Shown in pieces: positions 35,501 through 50,500 of a stretch of DNA of 64,000 bases. The stretch spans positions 186,001 to 250,000 of the forward strand of contig WBMW01005475.1 in assembly GCA_013396635.1 (NCBI GenBank). Direction: 5' to 3'. The DNA is from Penelope pileata. Taxonomy: Eukaryota > Chordata > Aves > Galliformes > Cracidae. Made by a program: the position numbers and the translations under genes. How positions within the stretch are numbered: position 1 is the first letter of the stretch; every line of letters begins with the position of its first letter. The notes beneath the pieces were generated by a model. It worked only from the letters and a program-made list of their open reading frames with translations. It searched no databases and was not told the origin of the DNA.

Positions 35501-38500
35501 CATATAATTGGTCCAGTAAAGCTCAAAGTCACAGGAGGTGAGAGTCAAATACCATGACTGCAGTCAGAAGACAAGAAAATAACTGTAAACTACAAAAACT
35601 TCCTTTAACTGTGTTTGTCAGGAAAGGAGCGTATTAAATCTTACGCTCCCCAGCAGGCACTAATCACTGCCAGGGTCACCTCTTACACAACTGATCCCAA
35701 AGCCCATGCTGCCAGAATGACTGCACCTTCCCTACAAGCAAAGGTGATTTATCAGTGATGCTCTGCTTTGGTGAAGCCCATCCTCATCTCACCAGGTCCC
35801 TCTGCACAGCCCTATAAGGCACGAGCAGTGCAGAAAGTGGCCTGCTGCTCAACAGAACAGGAAGAGTGTGTGACAAATACATGTATGCCCAAACACTTGT
35901 GGGAGTTTACATAAGATGGTAATAAAGCTGTAAGTGCCTCTTCCTTGCCTATAATTCAGAGAGGTGCCATGACAAGGAAATAGGGCTTTCCAACAACACA
36001 GATAACATCAGCAGTACAGGAGTCCAGTGTAAGCAACAGCCCTTGTCACACAAAGATTATTATTCCCCGTTCCCTAATCCAGGGAAGAACAATGCCATTA
36101 GCCTATCGAACTTTCTACTTCCTTAGAAAGAGACTTTGGCTTCTGGGCTGATTAGGAACCAGTAATACACACAAGACAGCCACAAGGAAAGGGCTTCCCA
36201 AGAAAAATAAGTTCTCTTCCCAGGGAAGTCATCACAGGACCCACACCTACCTGTAGGGGTTTATCATCTCTTCTGTAACAAAATTCAAGTAATTCCTGCA
36301 ATAAAAGAACAGCGATGAACTCTGGTCAGTGCATGGGGTAAACAAAGCCCTTCATCTTACCTGTCTGCAAGGGAATTTTAGGTGGGATAGGGAGACCAAA
36401 CCTTGCTGTAAAATTACAGTGGGTGATGCCTTGCTCCAGACCTGCAGCAGTGGAAGCCCTGGTGGATCTCACACCCCATGCTGCCAGCAAGAGGAGAGGT
36501 GGCTGCAGGCTAAGGGCTGAGTCCACCAGTGACAGGGTCACCCTCCAGGCAACGTGTTGGTTTCCACTGCAAATTCAGCAGGCTCCTTGAGCTTCTAAGT
36601 GCTCAAAGGGGCTGCCAGTGATGCTCTCCAGGAGTTTGGTGCTGCCAGGGATGGACACAGCAGTCTCTCTGCTTTGCCATACCTAACTCATCTGTCAGCA
36701 CGTAGCAAACCTCTCCTTCGCTAGAGGAACCCACCCTCCTGCTTTTTTCTTAGGAGGTAAATCAAGCAATCCATCATCTGCTGCCCTGCCTAAATCCCAA
36801 AATCACTGACAGTTCTTTGTGCTCCAGTAACCTGGCTGGAAACTGCACATGATGAATGACTGGTAACATTACTAGGGAAACCCAGAGCACCTATCTGCCT
36901 CACTGCCCCTGGTAACAGCAAAGAGTTGCAAGGTCCTGGATCATATTCCTCTTGAAAACACCATCTAGGGAAAGGGAACAAACTACAGTATTGAACACTA
37001 AGAGGAGGAAGAGGGTTGCATCTTACCATCCTCCATAGGCAAAAAGACCACTGTACAAGGCTAAGACGATGTTCCCCACGTCCACTTTTGTGTTTGCAAA
37101 GGAGTGCTCAGGAGTCAGGCTCGTCACATCACCTGCAGCGAGGAAAAACAAGAAAGGGTTGATGCCAGACCCTTGATTATCATGCTGATGCATTTTGAGG
37201 TCATGTTAAGACAACATCTGCACTTATCCATATTGTGCTGACTCCTCCAGTTTTACAGTGCTTAATTCAGTGGGGGTAATGCACCAACTCATCAGCCCAA
37301 ATATGCCACTCTGAGCAACAGGCCATTAGCTCAGACTTTCTCACACCACAACGTGCTGTCACCAAGGTAATCTCCTAGATACCTCCCTGTGAAGAAAACA
37401 TTTTGGGGACCTTCCTGCTGGAAGATGCAAAGCAAACAGATATTGTCGCATTGTCCTCTCAACTGAAAGCTGCTTTCATTCGATAAAAACCCCAGGATTT
37501 CCTCTCGTTCTACGAGCCACCTGATAAAGCAGGGGGTTATGGCAATCCCTTTGATTGTGGGAAGTTGGCTTTTTTAGGGCTTGAATAGCAGAAGTCAGCT
37601 TCTTTAGGGCTTGAGCAGCTAAAGTTCCTGTTACGTATCTGCTTTTGAAATAAAAAGCCATTAATAGGGGACACAATTGTATATTTGGTCAGAACTCTCC
37701 CAGAGCAACCCAAGGGTTTATTTATTTTGCTTTAAAATGCTCTGCAGTTGTTTTGTTCCCTGCCTTTTGATGTGCAGCCTCCGTGCCTGCCTGGGCTGGC
37801 GAAGTCACGCTCCCTTCCGCACACCCAGCGCTCGCTGAGGAAGGAAGGGGAGCGGGGCAGGGCCCAGCACCACGCATCTGATCCCTGCCTGCAGCCACAC
37901 AGCCCCAGCTGCATGCAGCGAGCCCTGTCGCAACCCATGTGATTCCTCTTAGGGCCCAGATCTTTGCTAATCGCCCAAGCAACTGCATCACATGGCAGTC
38001 AGCAGCGTCTGGAGCTTAACCCTTCAGCTCTTAGCACATGGCACCCAGCACATGCAGCTGGGGAGAGAACAGGAGTATGAACATCACAAGGCATTTTTCT
38101 TCCCATCTCACACTGGGAAGCATCACCCTCCTGTGCCACCAAGAGCTGTGTTTGTGCAGGCTGGGTAACAAGAGTGTGTTCAGGGACCTCTGAACACACA
38201 GCACTGTGCTCCTAGCAGTGGGAAAGGGCTGGGGCTGTGGTCTGCTGGGGCATCCTTCCCTTTGTGGGGCTCAGCCAGGGAATGCTCCAAACCCACACAG
38301 GTGACACAGAGCTGTCCTTTGTGGGTGTGAGAACTGCTTCTCCAGCTCTGTCCCCACCTGCTCCACCCCAGGCATTGCTCCTCTTCACCTCCTTTCTCCC
38401 TCCTGCTGACTCCTAACCAGGGCTCCACATCCTCTTTTGCCACACACCCACAGCTGGTGGCAATATTAAGAAAACTGTATGAAACCAGGGCAGTGGAAAA

Positions 38501-41500
38501 TGGGGAAACAGATCAGACAGTGATGGACTTGTCTAAAATCAGCCAACAAACTGACAGAGACCACAAAGCAGGGCCCAGCTGCCAGCGCCTGAATGAAATG
38601 AGGTACTGAAACTGGAGAGCTGCGGGGAAATGCAAAGAGACTGATGCAATGCTGCAACTTTAACCTTAATTCCTGGCTTAAAGGTTCAGTCACATAGTCT
38701 TAATTTAGCATTAATGCCCTGGCCTGGCTCTGAACAATAGGGCTGAGCGAGAGGTGGGTGTGCACGGTGTCACATTCTGCTCGATGCCTCAGCTTTCCTT
38801 CATCTATTTTTGGCACCTCCTGAATAATTACCGGCCTAGTTCTTTCCAGGTCTTTTGTCATGGGAATAAGATACACTTTTTGTTAACAGTGATTTTAATT
38901 AGTTATTGGAATCACATGCAGACGGTCTAGAATTGCTCTCTGGGCGTTGCCAACACCCCTGGGGATGGCTCCTCTCAAAGGTCTGCTCACACTGCCAGTG
39001 ACCCAGCTCCCACTGGGACCAGGAGACCCCCACCTCCACCAAACCAGGAGGGTCACCCAAGGCACAGGATCACCACCTTCCCAGATCCACCATCAGCATC
39101 ACACCACAGGGCCAGACTTCCATTTCTTGCCCTCAGCTGGACACCAGCTGCCACCAAGAGCCTCTGTTTGTCACAGAGAAAAGCTCACAGAAAAATACAT
39201 CGTCTTCTGACACATCTGCAGGTTTCACTTTGTGCCTTCCCAAATGTCCCCAAGCTGTGTGCGGGTGCCACCAGGAAGGGCTGAGTTCACCCCGCTGCCC
39301 AGGAGGGGAGAAGAGCATCATCACTGAAAGCAGCCTCAGGAAGGGGCAGCCACTGGGGAACCATGGGCATCTGCAGCGTGGGGAAGGGCTTCTGCCCAGG
39401 GCCTGCTGAGCTGTACAAACACCTGGGCTGTGCCCAGGGACAGTCTGCCCTCCAGGATACACAAACAAATGGGGAAAATGGAGCATGGAACTGCTATGGA
39501 GCAACACTGAAGCAAAGAGAAAAACAAAGTGATGTTTCGTTCCACTGTGGGTGGGTGGGGGTGAGGATGAGAGCAGGGATGGATGAGTAGAACATGACTA
39601 AGTGCTGGCACACATCTTCCATGCACCTGCCACAGCGTCAGGAAGGCAGGGACCTCTTTCTCCCCAACACTCGGGGTGGCTGACACCTCCCTGCCCTCTC
39701 CCAGCAAAAGCTGCAGCTCTCCAAAAACTTGCAGCAAGTTGCCAAACTTCACACCTCTACCTTTGCACGGTAAAATGGAGAGAGCAGTGTGTGGGATGAT
39801 GATGAAATAACCAGAGGAGCTGAGATCACCTCACTCCAAAAGGACAATCCCCTGTTCTCAGGTGTCCACATGATGCTTCTTTGCCACAGCTCTTGCTTCT
39901 TTTGTGCCTTATTGCTTCCTGGGTGTGTAATGGGAATAAGCTCACTCTGAAGATCACTTTTCAGCTGAGAGCCATCCTCTCCCATCAGCATCATGACAAA
40001 TCTCCGTCCTGCCCTGCCAGCCAGCACATCCCCAGAAGGTAATAAACAGCTTGTGCGTGCCAGCAATACCTTCACAGACATAACCAGCAGCACATCTTGG
40101 GGCAAAAACAAACAAACCACAAACAAACTGCCAGAAAGGGATGCCAGGTGTCTTCCTACATGGGCTAAATTGTAAACTATAGCGGGTGAGCTCTGACTGT
40201 ACCCACCCTGCCCTGCTTTTGCCAGCAGCCACTCCAGCACCAGCCAGCCAGAGGTTCAAGTAACTGTTAGACAAGTTCTTAGAGCAGACATCAAAGATAC
40301 CACGTCTGCTGCAGAAGACCTGGAGGTGCCCTGGAGGCTGAGGAAGTGCCCAGGAAGCACCACCACGTGCCCCCTTGCTCTCAGGCTCACCCACGGGCTC
40401 TTGGCCATGGCTGCAGACTGGGCACACGGGGCTGGAGGTGCAGCACAATCCTTCTTACCTCCTTCCTCTAACAGGAAGGCTCACAAGACCTGCTGTACAA
40501 AATGGAGGGATGAACTTCTGGTCCAGACAGACACCCTACATCTTGCTCTTTCAGGCCTGAACGTACACAATTCGAGCCTCGAGGCAGACTTTGGCTCAAA
40601 TCAACGGGTACAAATTTGCAGGTGAGACTGCCAAGCACAGCAAGGACTGCTCCAACAGAGCAAGGGCTTTGTGAGCGAGCCCATCCCAGCCTGATTGCTG
40701 CTGCAGGCAGGGGCGTGCTCTGCTCAGCCCCCCCGGCTCCCGCATCCGCTCCATCCCGACAGCCGCTGGGAGCAGGCAGTGCCCTGCCCGTGCCTGGCAC
40801 CCCGGTGAGCTGAAACCTGGTTTGAACTGGCTGTTCAACTGCACTCTGCTCTACAATTAACCAAATTAAGGTAACAAGCTCTGACAGAAACCCCATTTGC
40901 TGATCTTGCCAGCTGCCAAGACTCTGGTAATTGCACCAGGGAGCAACGGGTCACCTGGGGCCGTCCTGCGGGAGGGCCCGATTTCAGTCCACACACTGCA
41001 TGTTCAGACCCTTTCTTTGAAAATGTTCATTTGCACCCCAGTCGTGTCCATTCCAGTTTTAACAGCACAGCAATCTTCTGTTACAAAAAGCAGTTAATCA
41101 TAATTAAGTATTTTTAACTTGCCTAAACAGTGAGGAGAGGGAACGCAGCCATCCAGAGAACTCAGCGAGGGGAGGGGGAACATTCAGAGCGTCTCACTGG
41201 TGGGGAAAACTGAGCCAAAGAGACATGTGTTGTATATACAAAAAAAAATAACAAAAAGGGAAGATCCACTCGAGCCACTTCCTGGGAAAAGCAAGCAAGA
41301 GTTCAGCTGACAGTCACAAAAACAAGATAGTGAGAAGCATGCAGGCGCCAGGGCTGGGAGCATCCCCGCCGCAGCTCCATGCACGTGCCCCCAGCAGCCA
41401 CGCAAGCTGCTCTGAGCACAGCCCACAACAGCAGCCATCAGACTTGGGTCCCGTAGCTGCCGAGTTTATGGGTGTCTGCTTACAGACTGAAAGACACCAC

Positions 41501-44500
41501 TGGAAATCCTGGACCTGGACCGGCAGAGCATGTTATGAGGAGCTCCTGGGTTACGTTCCTGATTCTCATCACGGGCTGCAGACAAGTTATGACACTTCTC
41601 ATTGCAATTGCTTCCTTCTGTTTTATGGAAAAACGCCTCTCCTCCCAAAGCAGGGAAGCTCTGTAAACGCCATTCACAAAGAGCTATTATTTCTCCTGTG
41701 GGTCCATGCTGCCAGATCCATGCCCCCACAACACACCATGAGCTCTATCGCGGAGCCCTGAGCCTGCCGAGCAGTTGGTGCTCACTGGAGCTGTGCTCAT
41801 AAGCTAACCCACCACTCTCCTTCCTAAACTGTGGTATCACACCCTGATCTACGTGGGAATTTGCCTACATCCACTTGCTTCAGACACAGTCCTGCTGAGA
41901 AGTTTCTGAAAGCTGAGGAGCCCGAGAACTCCAGCTTCATAGCTCTTCTTTTTGCAATGGTCCAACAGAGCACTGGCCCAGACAAGACTTTGTTACCTTC
42001 TCCATCCTGCTGACAGCACCAAAAATGCTTCCACCCTCCTCTCCCTGTGCAAACTCCTCTTGATTTTCCCAACCTCCATGTCTGCCAGCACAACATCTGC
42101 TGATGAAAAATGAAGAAGCAGACCCAGGAGCAGCACTGCGAGCCCCGGAGCGCTCTGCGGGCAGCCAGGTGCGTGGTGGTACAGAGCACACCATGCCTTG
42201 TCCAGGAGCCAGAAAGCAGAGGCAACACAGAGATCCTGGGCAAACAGGGTCACTTTGATCCTTGGCACAGCAGGAAAGGTATTTCCTAAATGTCCCCTTG
42301 TCCACCCCTATCAGGGCAGATGAATAACAAGGTGCTAACCCTAAACAAACTACCCAGTGGGTTTCCAGCCGCTTCCCGTAAGCTTGGTTGTTCTTTGCTT
42401 ATCTGCACAAAGGGTTCCATCCACATCCATAGAAACTCGTGATTGGGAATGACAAAAATGAGGCACCTGACCAGGCTCTAGGGAGGCTGAAGAGGGGCTA
42501 GCTAGAGCCAAGAACATCTGGGGAAGACAAACCACCTGCTTGTCACCCAGACCTCTCATGTCAAAGACCAAGGTCATTAACTGTAGGAGAGGGTCAATAC
42601 AAAATGCAAGCAAAAAACAAATGCACACACAGAGCTATTGGCTGCATCAATACACCTTGGGTGTGAATGACCGCTTCTGCTGCAGCCAAAGAGACCCAGA
42701 CAGAGATGCAAACAAGCAAACAGTAAATACCAAAGTATTAGCTGCTCTCTAGTTAAACGTGTCTGCGTTGCTGGGATAGCTGCACTTGGAAAACCGAGAG
42801 CCTCTCCTGTCAGCTGCCTTAACAGCCACTCAGCTCCCAACAGCAGAGCAGGGTCCCCTGCAGCAGTCTGGGATGCACCCTTAGGCTCAAATACAAAACA
42901 CCTACCTTAGCCCAGCCTAGCATTTGGCAGTTCCTTCAGAATACCAAAATCAAGCAGCACGTAACGTGCTACATCCACAGCTCCTAGGACAAAGCAGCTT
43001 TTCAGATGTCAAGGCACATTTCCATGTTGAGGAGTTAATGCAACTATGAACCTCCACATAAGATGTTAAGCATCATCATTAAAGGCCAAGCTTTCAGGGT
43101 GTGCACGTAGAGTCACTCAAGCTCACAGTGATCATAACAAGAAGCACAAGTGACTGACTCCTTCTGTATTTGTTGTTGTTATCAAATGCATTTAGTTTAT
43201 TTTAGGACAGGCAACTTCCCACTTGTAAAGCATGGCAGCCTCAGCAAGCTAAACTCTATCCTTGAATCTGTAACTGCCAAGAATTTCTGGGGCAGAGTGG
43301 GCAAGAAAAAGCTGCCTGAGCAGAAATGAACCACCAAACCAGAACAGACAGGCTGCATAACACCAACCTGCCATGCCCACCCACCTTCAGCATTCGCATT
43401 CACCTTTGGCTGGGGATGAAATCAAAGATTAGAGTGAGAGGCCCATAAAACATAATTGTGTTGTAACAACCCTCCAGCGTTAAGATGCCTGATTAATCTC
43501 TAACATGTGCTTGATGTGATTTAGAGGTGCAGAATGCTGGCAGCTTTCCCAGCTTCCTCATTCGTGCTCTCCTTCAGCGCAGTCTTCCACTTTCCGAGCT
43601 CTCCGTTAATAAGAGGGCGAGTAAGGGAAGCACAATAGCTTTCCTTCAAAGCTTATTCTTAGTAAAATGTTTTTCTGAATAATGAAATATGAATTTCTGA
43701 CTGCCAATGTAACAAGAAACAGCACGGGCAGCTGCAGGGCACACTCTTCTTGCAATCTTTTGTGTGCAAGCCTCAGCCCCAACTTGCAGGGACACAATTA
43801 AAAGCTAGAGGAATGTTTACTATCCATAGGCTTTGTCCCATCTCCATCAAAGAGGATCTAGAGTACGAGTTAGTCATGCCACAACTGGGAGAACACCCAT
43901 CTGGCTTGGCTTTGGCCTCCAAATGCATCTCAGACAGCCACAGCTCCATCAACAGAAGGTTCCCATGTCCCAGGCTGTGTGCTAGAGCCGTTCCCTGCGG
44001 GAGCACAGCCCCTCTGCTGCACACAGCACAGTGCACGCAGTGCAGAGACATCACTGCCCGCTGCATCCGACCTCAGCTACCAAAAAACAAAGCAGGTCGT
44101 GACTGATGAGGCAGAAAATGAACAAATATCGTTTAAAAAAGAAAAAACATCCCAAATATCGATCTGCTGATCGGATTCATTCTTGGTTTTGCCATGGGAG
44201 CATGAGAGGTTATGAGAACTGGTCAAAGGAAAACTTGTGGCAGGTTCCTTTAGCTATGCTAAGTGCTTATTCCTCTCCAAATGGCTGAGCTTGAGAAAGT
44301 GTAGGTACAAAAGAAACAATTCAGACAATGACAACACTTGTTTTCTCCCAGTACCGGTGTGTCATTGCGCTCTGGGGCCCAAGGGAGCCTGAGATTTTAA
44401 TTATCAGCCACGAATTGCAGGTTCTGACATTTCAGCAGGACCCCTCAGAGCAGCCCTGCCCTCTGTGTTTGGAGCTGCATTCCTTCCTCTCCTGCTTGCT

Positions 44501-47500
44501 GAGGTTGCTCAGCCCCAGCTCATGCTGCACATTTGGCTCAAGGGGACTTTTCTTTGATGTCCAGCTGATGCTACCATGGGCAGCAGATAAGTAAATTTCT
44601 GAGGAAAGGAAAAGTGACTAAGCTTTCTGTCCCTCAGGTCTTGAAAGAAGAGGTTTGGATGAAGAACTAGCAAAATAACCCTTACAGAGAGAGAAATCAA
44701 ATGGGTGTTTTCTAGCAAAAGGATTTGATAAAGAAACACCCGCATGTGCACACATACACGCTGCACCAAGATCTTGCACCTGGAGCACTGAGATGGCATT
44801 TTCATTAGGCTTCACAGGCATGCTAAACACATGAATGACTGAAGCCTTGGGTCTTCATTTCTGCACTTTTAGAAACCCTCTCATGTTGAGTTTAAAATCT
44901 GCCAGCCAGAACTACACCTCTAAATGCTCTTCTCCAAAGGGCAAGCAATGTTGGTCTGGGGAGTGCCAGGGCTGGCTGACACAAACAAGATTCCCTGCCT
45001 AGTCAAAATTCTGCATGACAGATGTCTGGAGCTAAACCTGCCCACTTTGTCCCTAGCTCACCCTGTGCTTGTTCAGCAGATGCAGCTCTGCAGCCTCTGG
45101 GAAGCACAGCAAAGGGAACGAGGCAGCGTAATGCTGATGGCTGCCATCGTAGCAGGTGCTTGAGACATGGCAGACAAGAAATTTAAGATCAGAAAGCAGG
45201 CATTAATAGGGAAAAGGGGCAAAAAGCACTAAAAAAGAGTGTTAAATTCTGTTTCCCTGCATTCCAAAGGCTCAGTTTTTATACAGAACTTCTGGTGAGG
45301 GGTCACAGCCAGCTCTGTAGCCCAGCACTGCGGTGCACTGCTAACACACAGCAGCCAGAAACCTGTGCTGTGCTGCCTGAGGTTGTACACGTGGCTAAGA
45401 AAGCCTAGAATATCACCAACAAAAAAGGTTGAATACTACTTTAGTTCTGAGATGTGATTCTTGACTTTTTTTTTGACATAAGAACTTTTGCTGAATTTCC
45501 TCACATGTAAAAAGCAGGAGTGCATCCTTAGAGATCAGCACTCTCAGTTGTTTCATTCCTTTCAGCTGAGCCCTACTGTCTGCTCACCACGTAAATAACA
45601 TGGTCAAAAACCAACAGAGGTGGCTGGACAAAAGGCAATTTGAGAGCTGATAAAAAAAAAGAACAAGAAAAAAGCTTAGTTCTTAGTAAGAATGGAGTGA
45701 AAAAATGCGGATTGAGTATATGCTAGAAGTTATTTACACTATTTAAGTGACACAGGCTGGGGGGTTGTGCAGCTGGGGAACAAATATAAGGCTTTACACT
45801 CTAAGACACTAAGTCCAGGCCACTGAACTTTTAAAGCAGCCCAACTTCAGCCACACAAAGGCTTTTAAAAGTGTAACTTCTGTCTTAGTGAAATAATTGC
45901 ATCCCAAGTGGATCAGTTATACGGAGTCAACTCTTAAGCAGTTCAAAGGCTGTTAAGTTGGAGACCAATTTCTCCCCTCCTTTTGAAGTTGCATGAAAGA
46001 AGATATAAAACAGCTGTCCACAGAAGGATCACAAGGAAATCCTATGTTCTGTGTGGTAATATTGCCACATCCTTCTTTGTCCTGAGATGTTACTGCTTTT
46101 TGAAAAATAATAAAAAAGTTCAACGGAAAGATAACGAGAAAAAAACCAAAAGCTGAAGGCAGGAGGTCAATACAAAGCAGGACATACTTCTGAGAAGTCT
46201 CAGAAGTTTCCACATTTCAGCAAGAAACTGTGCTATTGCTCTTTTTCTCTGTTTATGGATACTGTAAACAGAAAACAGCAATGGGAAAGTAACCATTAAA
46301 CTAATCAGCAGTGCTCAGACACCACCCCAAGTGCCATGGGAACACAGCCCCTCCACCGCTGAAATTTCAGCACCAGACAAAACATTGGAGAATTCATTTG
46401 GACTTGGCACGCGCTCCACCCAACAGCAGTTAGCAGCGTGGGACTGAGCTTACCGAACCCTCTTTGTCCAAAGAGCATTAGGGCTGGGATAAAAGGAACA
46501 AGGGCACACAGCAGAGCAGTGAAAGCACGACACTGCCTATGGGACTCGGATCACCCACCTCCTCAGAAGTTAAACAGGCTTTCAGAGAAAGCTACCCATT
46601 TCTGAGTGTCAGCACTTTACAAGACTGGCCCTGTAGTATTTCTCCTGGAGAAGGCCCAGCAGCTCTGTAGCACAGCACCAGCACACAGCACAGCCTGGCA
46701 GAGCAGACATGAGCACTTTCAGGGCACCCAGTTTGGCTCTCTCGCCTTGCTTAAGCCACTCCTGAGGGATGCTTACTAGCCTGCTCTTGCAAATCTCTGC
46801 TGAAACAGTTTCCTAGCCTCTCTGGACACTCTGCTTGAGCTCTGCAGTATAATTAAAAGTGTTTTTCTAACAGCTAATTTAAAATTTCCCTCGACTCACA
46901 GATCGCATTCATTTTTTCTTGTCCTAATGAAGATGGAAAACAGTGCAGTGCTTCCCCATTTTCAGTATGCTTTAAGTGATGATAAGGAAAAAAAAAGTCT
47001 CTTGATGTGTCCTTGCTACAGAAGAGTGTTGAGTCATTTGGCATTATTTGAAGAAAAACTGAGAAAGCTGCAAAAGCTAAAAGGAAGGGCATACAAAAGA
47101 AGCTTGCAAATTCTTAATGACTTACCAGACAGCCTGCAACTTCAGAAGGAGATTAATAAAATCCATGTTAGACCACAGGCAGAATCCTTGGGAGTACATT
47201 GTAAAACGGAAACTGAGACAAGCAGTAGTGGGACAGCATATACTTGTGAGTTTTCTAAGGAATGTCTCCTGTAGATCCCATCCCCAAGCTGATCCAGTTT
47301 CCTTTACACTGAGTGCTGTGTGCACACAGGAGTAAAAGGTCTTTGCACTCCGATGTTATAATCTATCTATTGCTTTTCATTGTGTTACTTTTCTCTCTTC
47401 TAAGCAGCCAGGTGGTTTAGTAGGAAACTAAATGTCACATCAAACAAGCTCTATGGCAACACCCAGACAAGCCACAGCTAGCACCCCTTGAGACCTTACC

Positions 47501-50500
47501 AAAAACTTGGAGCTGTAATGGGTTTCAAACTACCTCCACCCAAACAATGCACACAGAGGGAAACACCTTCAAACATCCTATGGCTTCAGCTGAGACCAGC
47601 TTTTCTGCAACAGCAGAAAAGGTGCAAGCCATGTGTTCAGCTCTGCCCATGATCCTGTCTGGCTGTGCACTGTTACAGGTCAGCTAAGGGCACGAGAAAG
47701 CAGCATCCAGGACATCTTTGCTGGAGAGAACTGCACAAAAGGCTCCATTCATAGGTCATCAGAGGCACCGATGGCAGCCAAAAGCCTGCACATCCTAATA
47801 CAAGATGAGAAAAACTGAAGATGTCATGTTATCAGGAGGTAAAAAGCTGCTGAGACAGATGGGTATAGGATGGGGAGGTTGTTACACACCAGACCAAAAT
47901 CTGTTATTGTTTACAGATATGCACCCGTGGAATTAACATGTATTCATACCCAAGGAACCAGGGCAGGAAGGGGATCACCCTCAACAGAAGGGCCAAAGAA
48001 CAGCAGAGGGGAGGGAAAGGGATCCTGAAGATAAAAATTAAGATTAGCTGCAAACAAACAAATCAATTGTAAAGACTTTTACTTGTAAAACGGTAAAGAA
48101 CTAACAAAGGCTTATTTTTAACTTTTCCTTCCAAGAGAGACAAAAGTTCAGCAAAGCAGGGGAGATATGAAGAGGAGGGAGGTGTATTTTGTGATAAGCC
48201 TCAAACAATGTTCCTGTTGAGTGCAAGCACTGAGCTGGAAGAAAATAAAACCTCTGATAAAGCAAGAAATTCTGCAAAGACAGCACTGGCTCCCATAGCA
48301 GAGACAAGAATTAAAATACCCACATGCACATGCATACCCCCCCTCACAGAGACAGGAGGGACTATTATATACCCATTTAATTCACATTGAACAAGTAGGG
48401 CTTGTACTGGCCACTAAGAAAACTTTTCTTTTTGTTTTTTTAAATACCAAAAAAAAGCAGATCTGTGTAGATCAGCTGATCAAAGGGGTTTGGAATGAAA
48501 TATCTCCATAGGTTTCAGGGGATTTTACACGTGTATGAAGCAAAAGGGAAAAAAAAGATAGAAAAAACCAGAAAATTTGCTTTATCTTCCCACTTCTATC
48601 TTCTTCATTTTGCTTGCTAGCTGACAGACAAGCTCCAACTCCACACCACCTTCAAAAGAAGAAAACGTACTCACCCTTTGCAATCTGAACGAAGCCAAGA
48701 ACGATGATCAAAGCCAGTGCCAGCAGTTTTGCCGCAGCGAAGGCATCCTGAACCCGAGTAGCAGCTTTCACACTGTAGCAGTTCACTGCTGTGAGGAGCA
48801 CTATAAGAAATGGACAGAGCAAACCCATCAGTTTTCTGCAAAACACTTAAAACGCAAAACAAATTATGACCCCTTGGCATTTGCTGTTTGCTCACATCCA
48901 AACAAACTTGAGGAGCCTTAAAAACAAACGCACTCCACGAAGCTCACAGCTGCATGCATTGGTTTCAGGGTTCCTCTCTGAAGTTTGGCAGATAACCTGA
49001 GGCTATCACACCAGCCACAGGCAGCCTGCAGCCACCACAAAACGCACACCGACTGCCTTCAGCCTGAGGTTCAGAACGCAGTGATCTTCTGCAGAGGCTT
49101 CCCACATTTTGGGTAACAAACTCCCAAGTTTGGAGCTGTGTTGTCCAGGACCTGAAATAGTAACTTATCAGAAACAACACTGCAGCTCTGCACTCTTCTA
49201 TTCTGTGTTTTGTTTCTGCAGTGGTGTGCATGCACTGTCTGGGACAAGGAACTGCCCTTCCACATTGGGAAGTCCATTTCTGAGGGTGTCTAAATAAAAG
49301 TGGTCACTGCAACCAACAGTATCAAAGCCCTGGGCTGCAATCCCTGGCAAGACAATTAACGCTGTAGTTGCGCGGAAACATCAGAGAAGGGTCTGGACAA
49401 CATCCAGAACTGATGCATTGTTACCAGTTCAACAACAGCACCTAAAAGGCTATCGAGGCCACTTTGTGCTGCCTGCTGAATAAACACAAAAGACAAGAAG
49501 GCAGTCCCAGCACATTCAGCAAGCCCCAAACAAACAAATCCTGCAGGTCAATGGTGCAAAGGGAAGAGAACCCAGACTCAATGACCTTCTCCTCTTGCAC
49601 TCGACCGACTCTCTCCATGGTGCCAGGAAGGTCACAGAGATTGTCACACCAGGGCTGCAGCCTCCATCTGCTTCACAGAAAATCACGGCCACAACCTTTA
49701 TCGATCTCCCGTAACGCTCGCTATTTTTGGGCCCTGGCCACCCTCTGCTCCCAGAGCCCGTTATAGAGATGGGTGAATGTCACACAGAGTGACAGTGCCC
49801 CACGTGCTGGCTGCCCTCCCCTGCTCCCCATCCCCTTGCACAGAGCTGCCCCTCATAATCCCACGCTGTGCCAGCCCCGTGCCAGCAGCACGGCCCACGG
49901 CAGGCCCCCACAGCCAGCCAGTCACCCCGCAGCCCGGGGAGGAGCTGGGGGATGCCAGCCTTCCTTCTTTAGCCAGAGGCGTCTCCCTGCGGGCTCAGAG
50001 CCTTTCCCACTCAGGTTGCAGCTTGTATTTTTACTCCGCAGGAGCCAGGCAAGTTTTCCTAAAGCTGGTACAGGATGGAGTGAGGCCAGCAGCACTGCTC
50101 CGTTACAGGACGTGCTCCAATACAACCCAGCCACTGCGTTCCTTCTTGTGCTGCCCTTCTGCTCCAGCCTCTGCCCTCGTGGTAAAGGCTCCTTCCCACA
50201 TCACATTGTCACAGCACCCCCCATGAGCCAAAGAGCTGCTCCCCAAAGCACTCAGCTTGCACACAAATCACCTCCTGAGGTTACAGGCTGCATCTGCACT
50301 CATGTTTTAAAGCCTGGAGCATTTGGTGGGAGTAGTTCAGCTTTCATCAGCCCCCAGAGGAGAGATGAGGGGACCCATCAGCACGTCCATCAGCTCAGAG
50401 CTCTGCTCCTAGCACAGGGGACAGCTGGGGCAGGCTGCAGCCAGAAGGGCTGAGCTGCATGGGTGCTCAGACAGAAGGGAGGAAGGCAAAAGTAGCAGCA

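Larger units (their letters stand above)
37133..48674 (-). other. SLC7A5: SLC7A5 intron 2
   Basis: This is an 11.5-kb GT-AG intron, mostly unique sequence. It holds a 30-bp diverged tandem pair at 37561-37620 and an antisense open frame at 46927-47274 that I could not explain. No transposon was recognised. Confidence 0.85.

Noticed and set aside
38642..38650. TGATGCAAT in intron 2 as an ATF4 site
   Set aside because: It is isolated and more than 20 kb from the promoter; with a window this size one or two chance matches are expected. The copy at 53904-53912 is treated the same way.
49773..50453. 226-codon plus-strand open frame in SLC7A5 intron 1
   Set aside because: It is Pro/Ser/Ala-rich low-complexity translation of G+C-rich intron sequence without similarity to known proteins.
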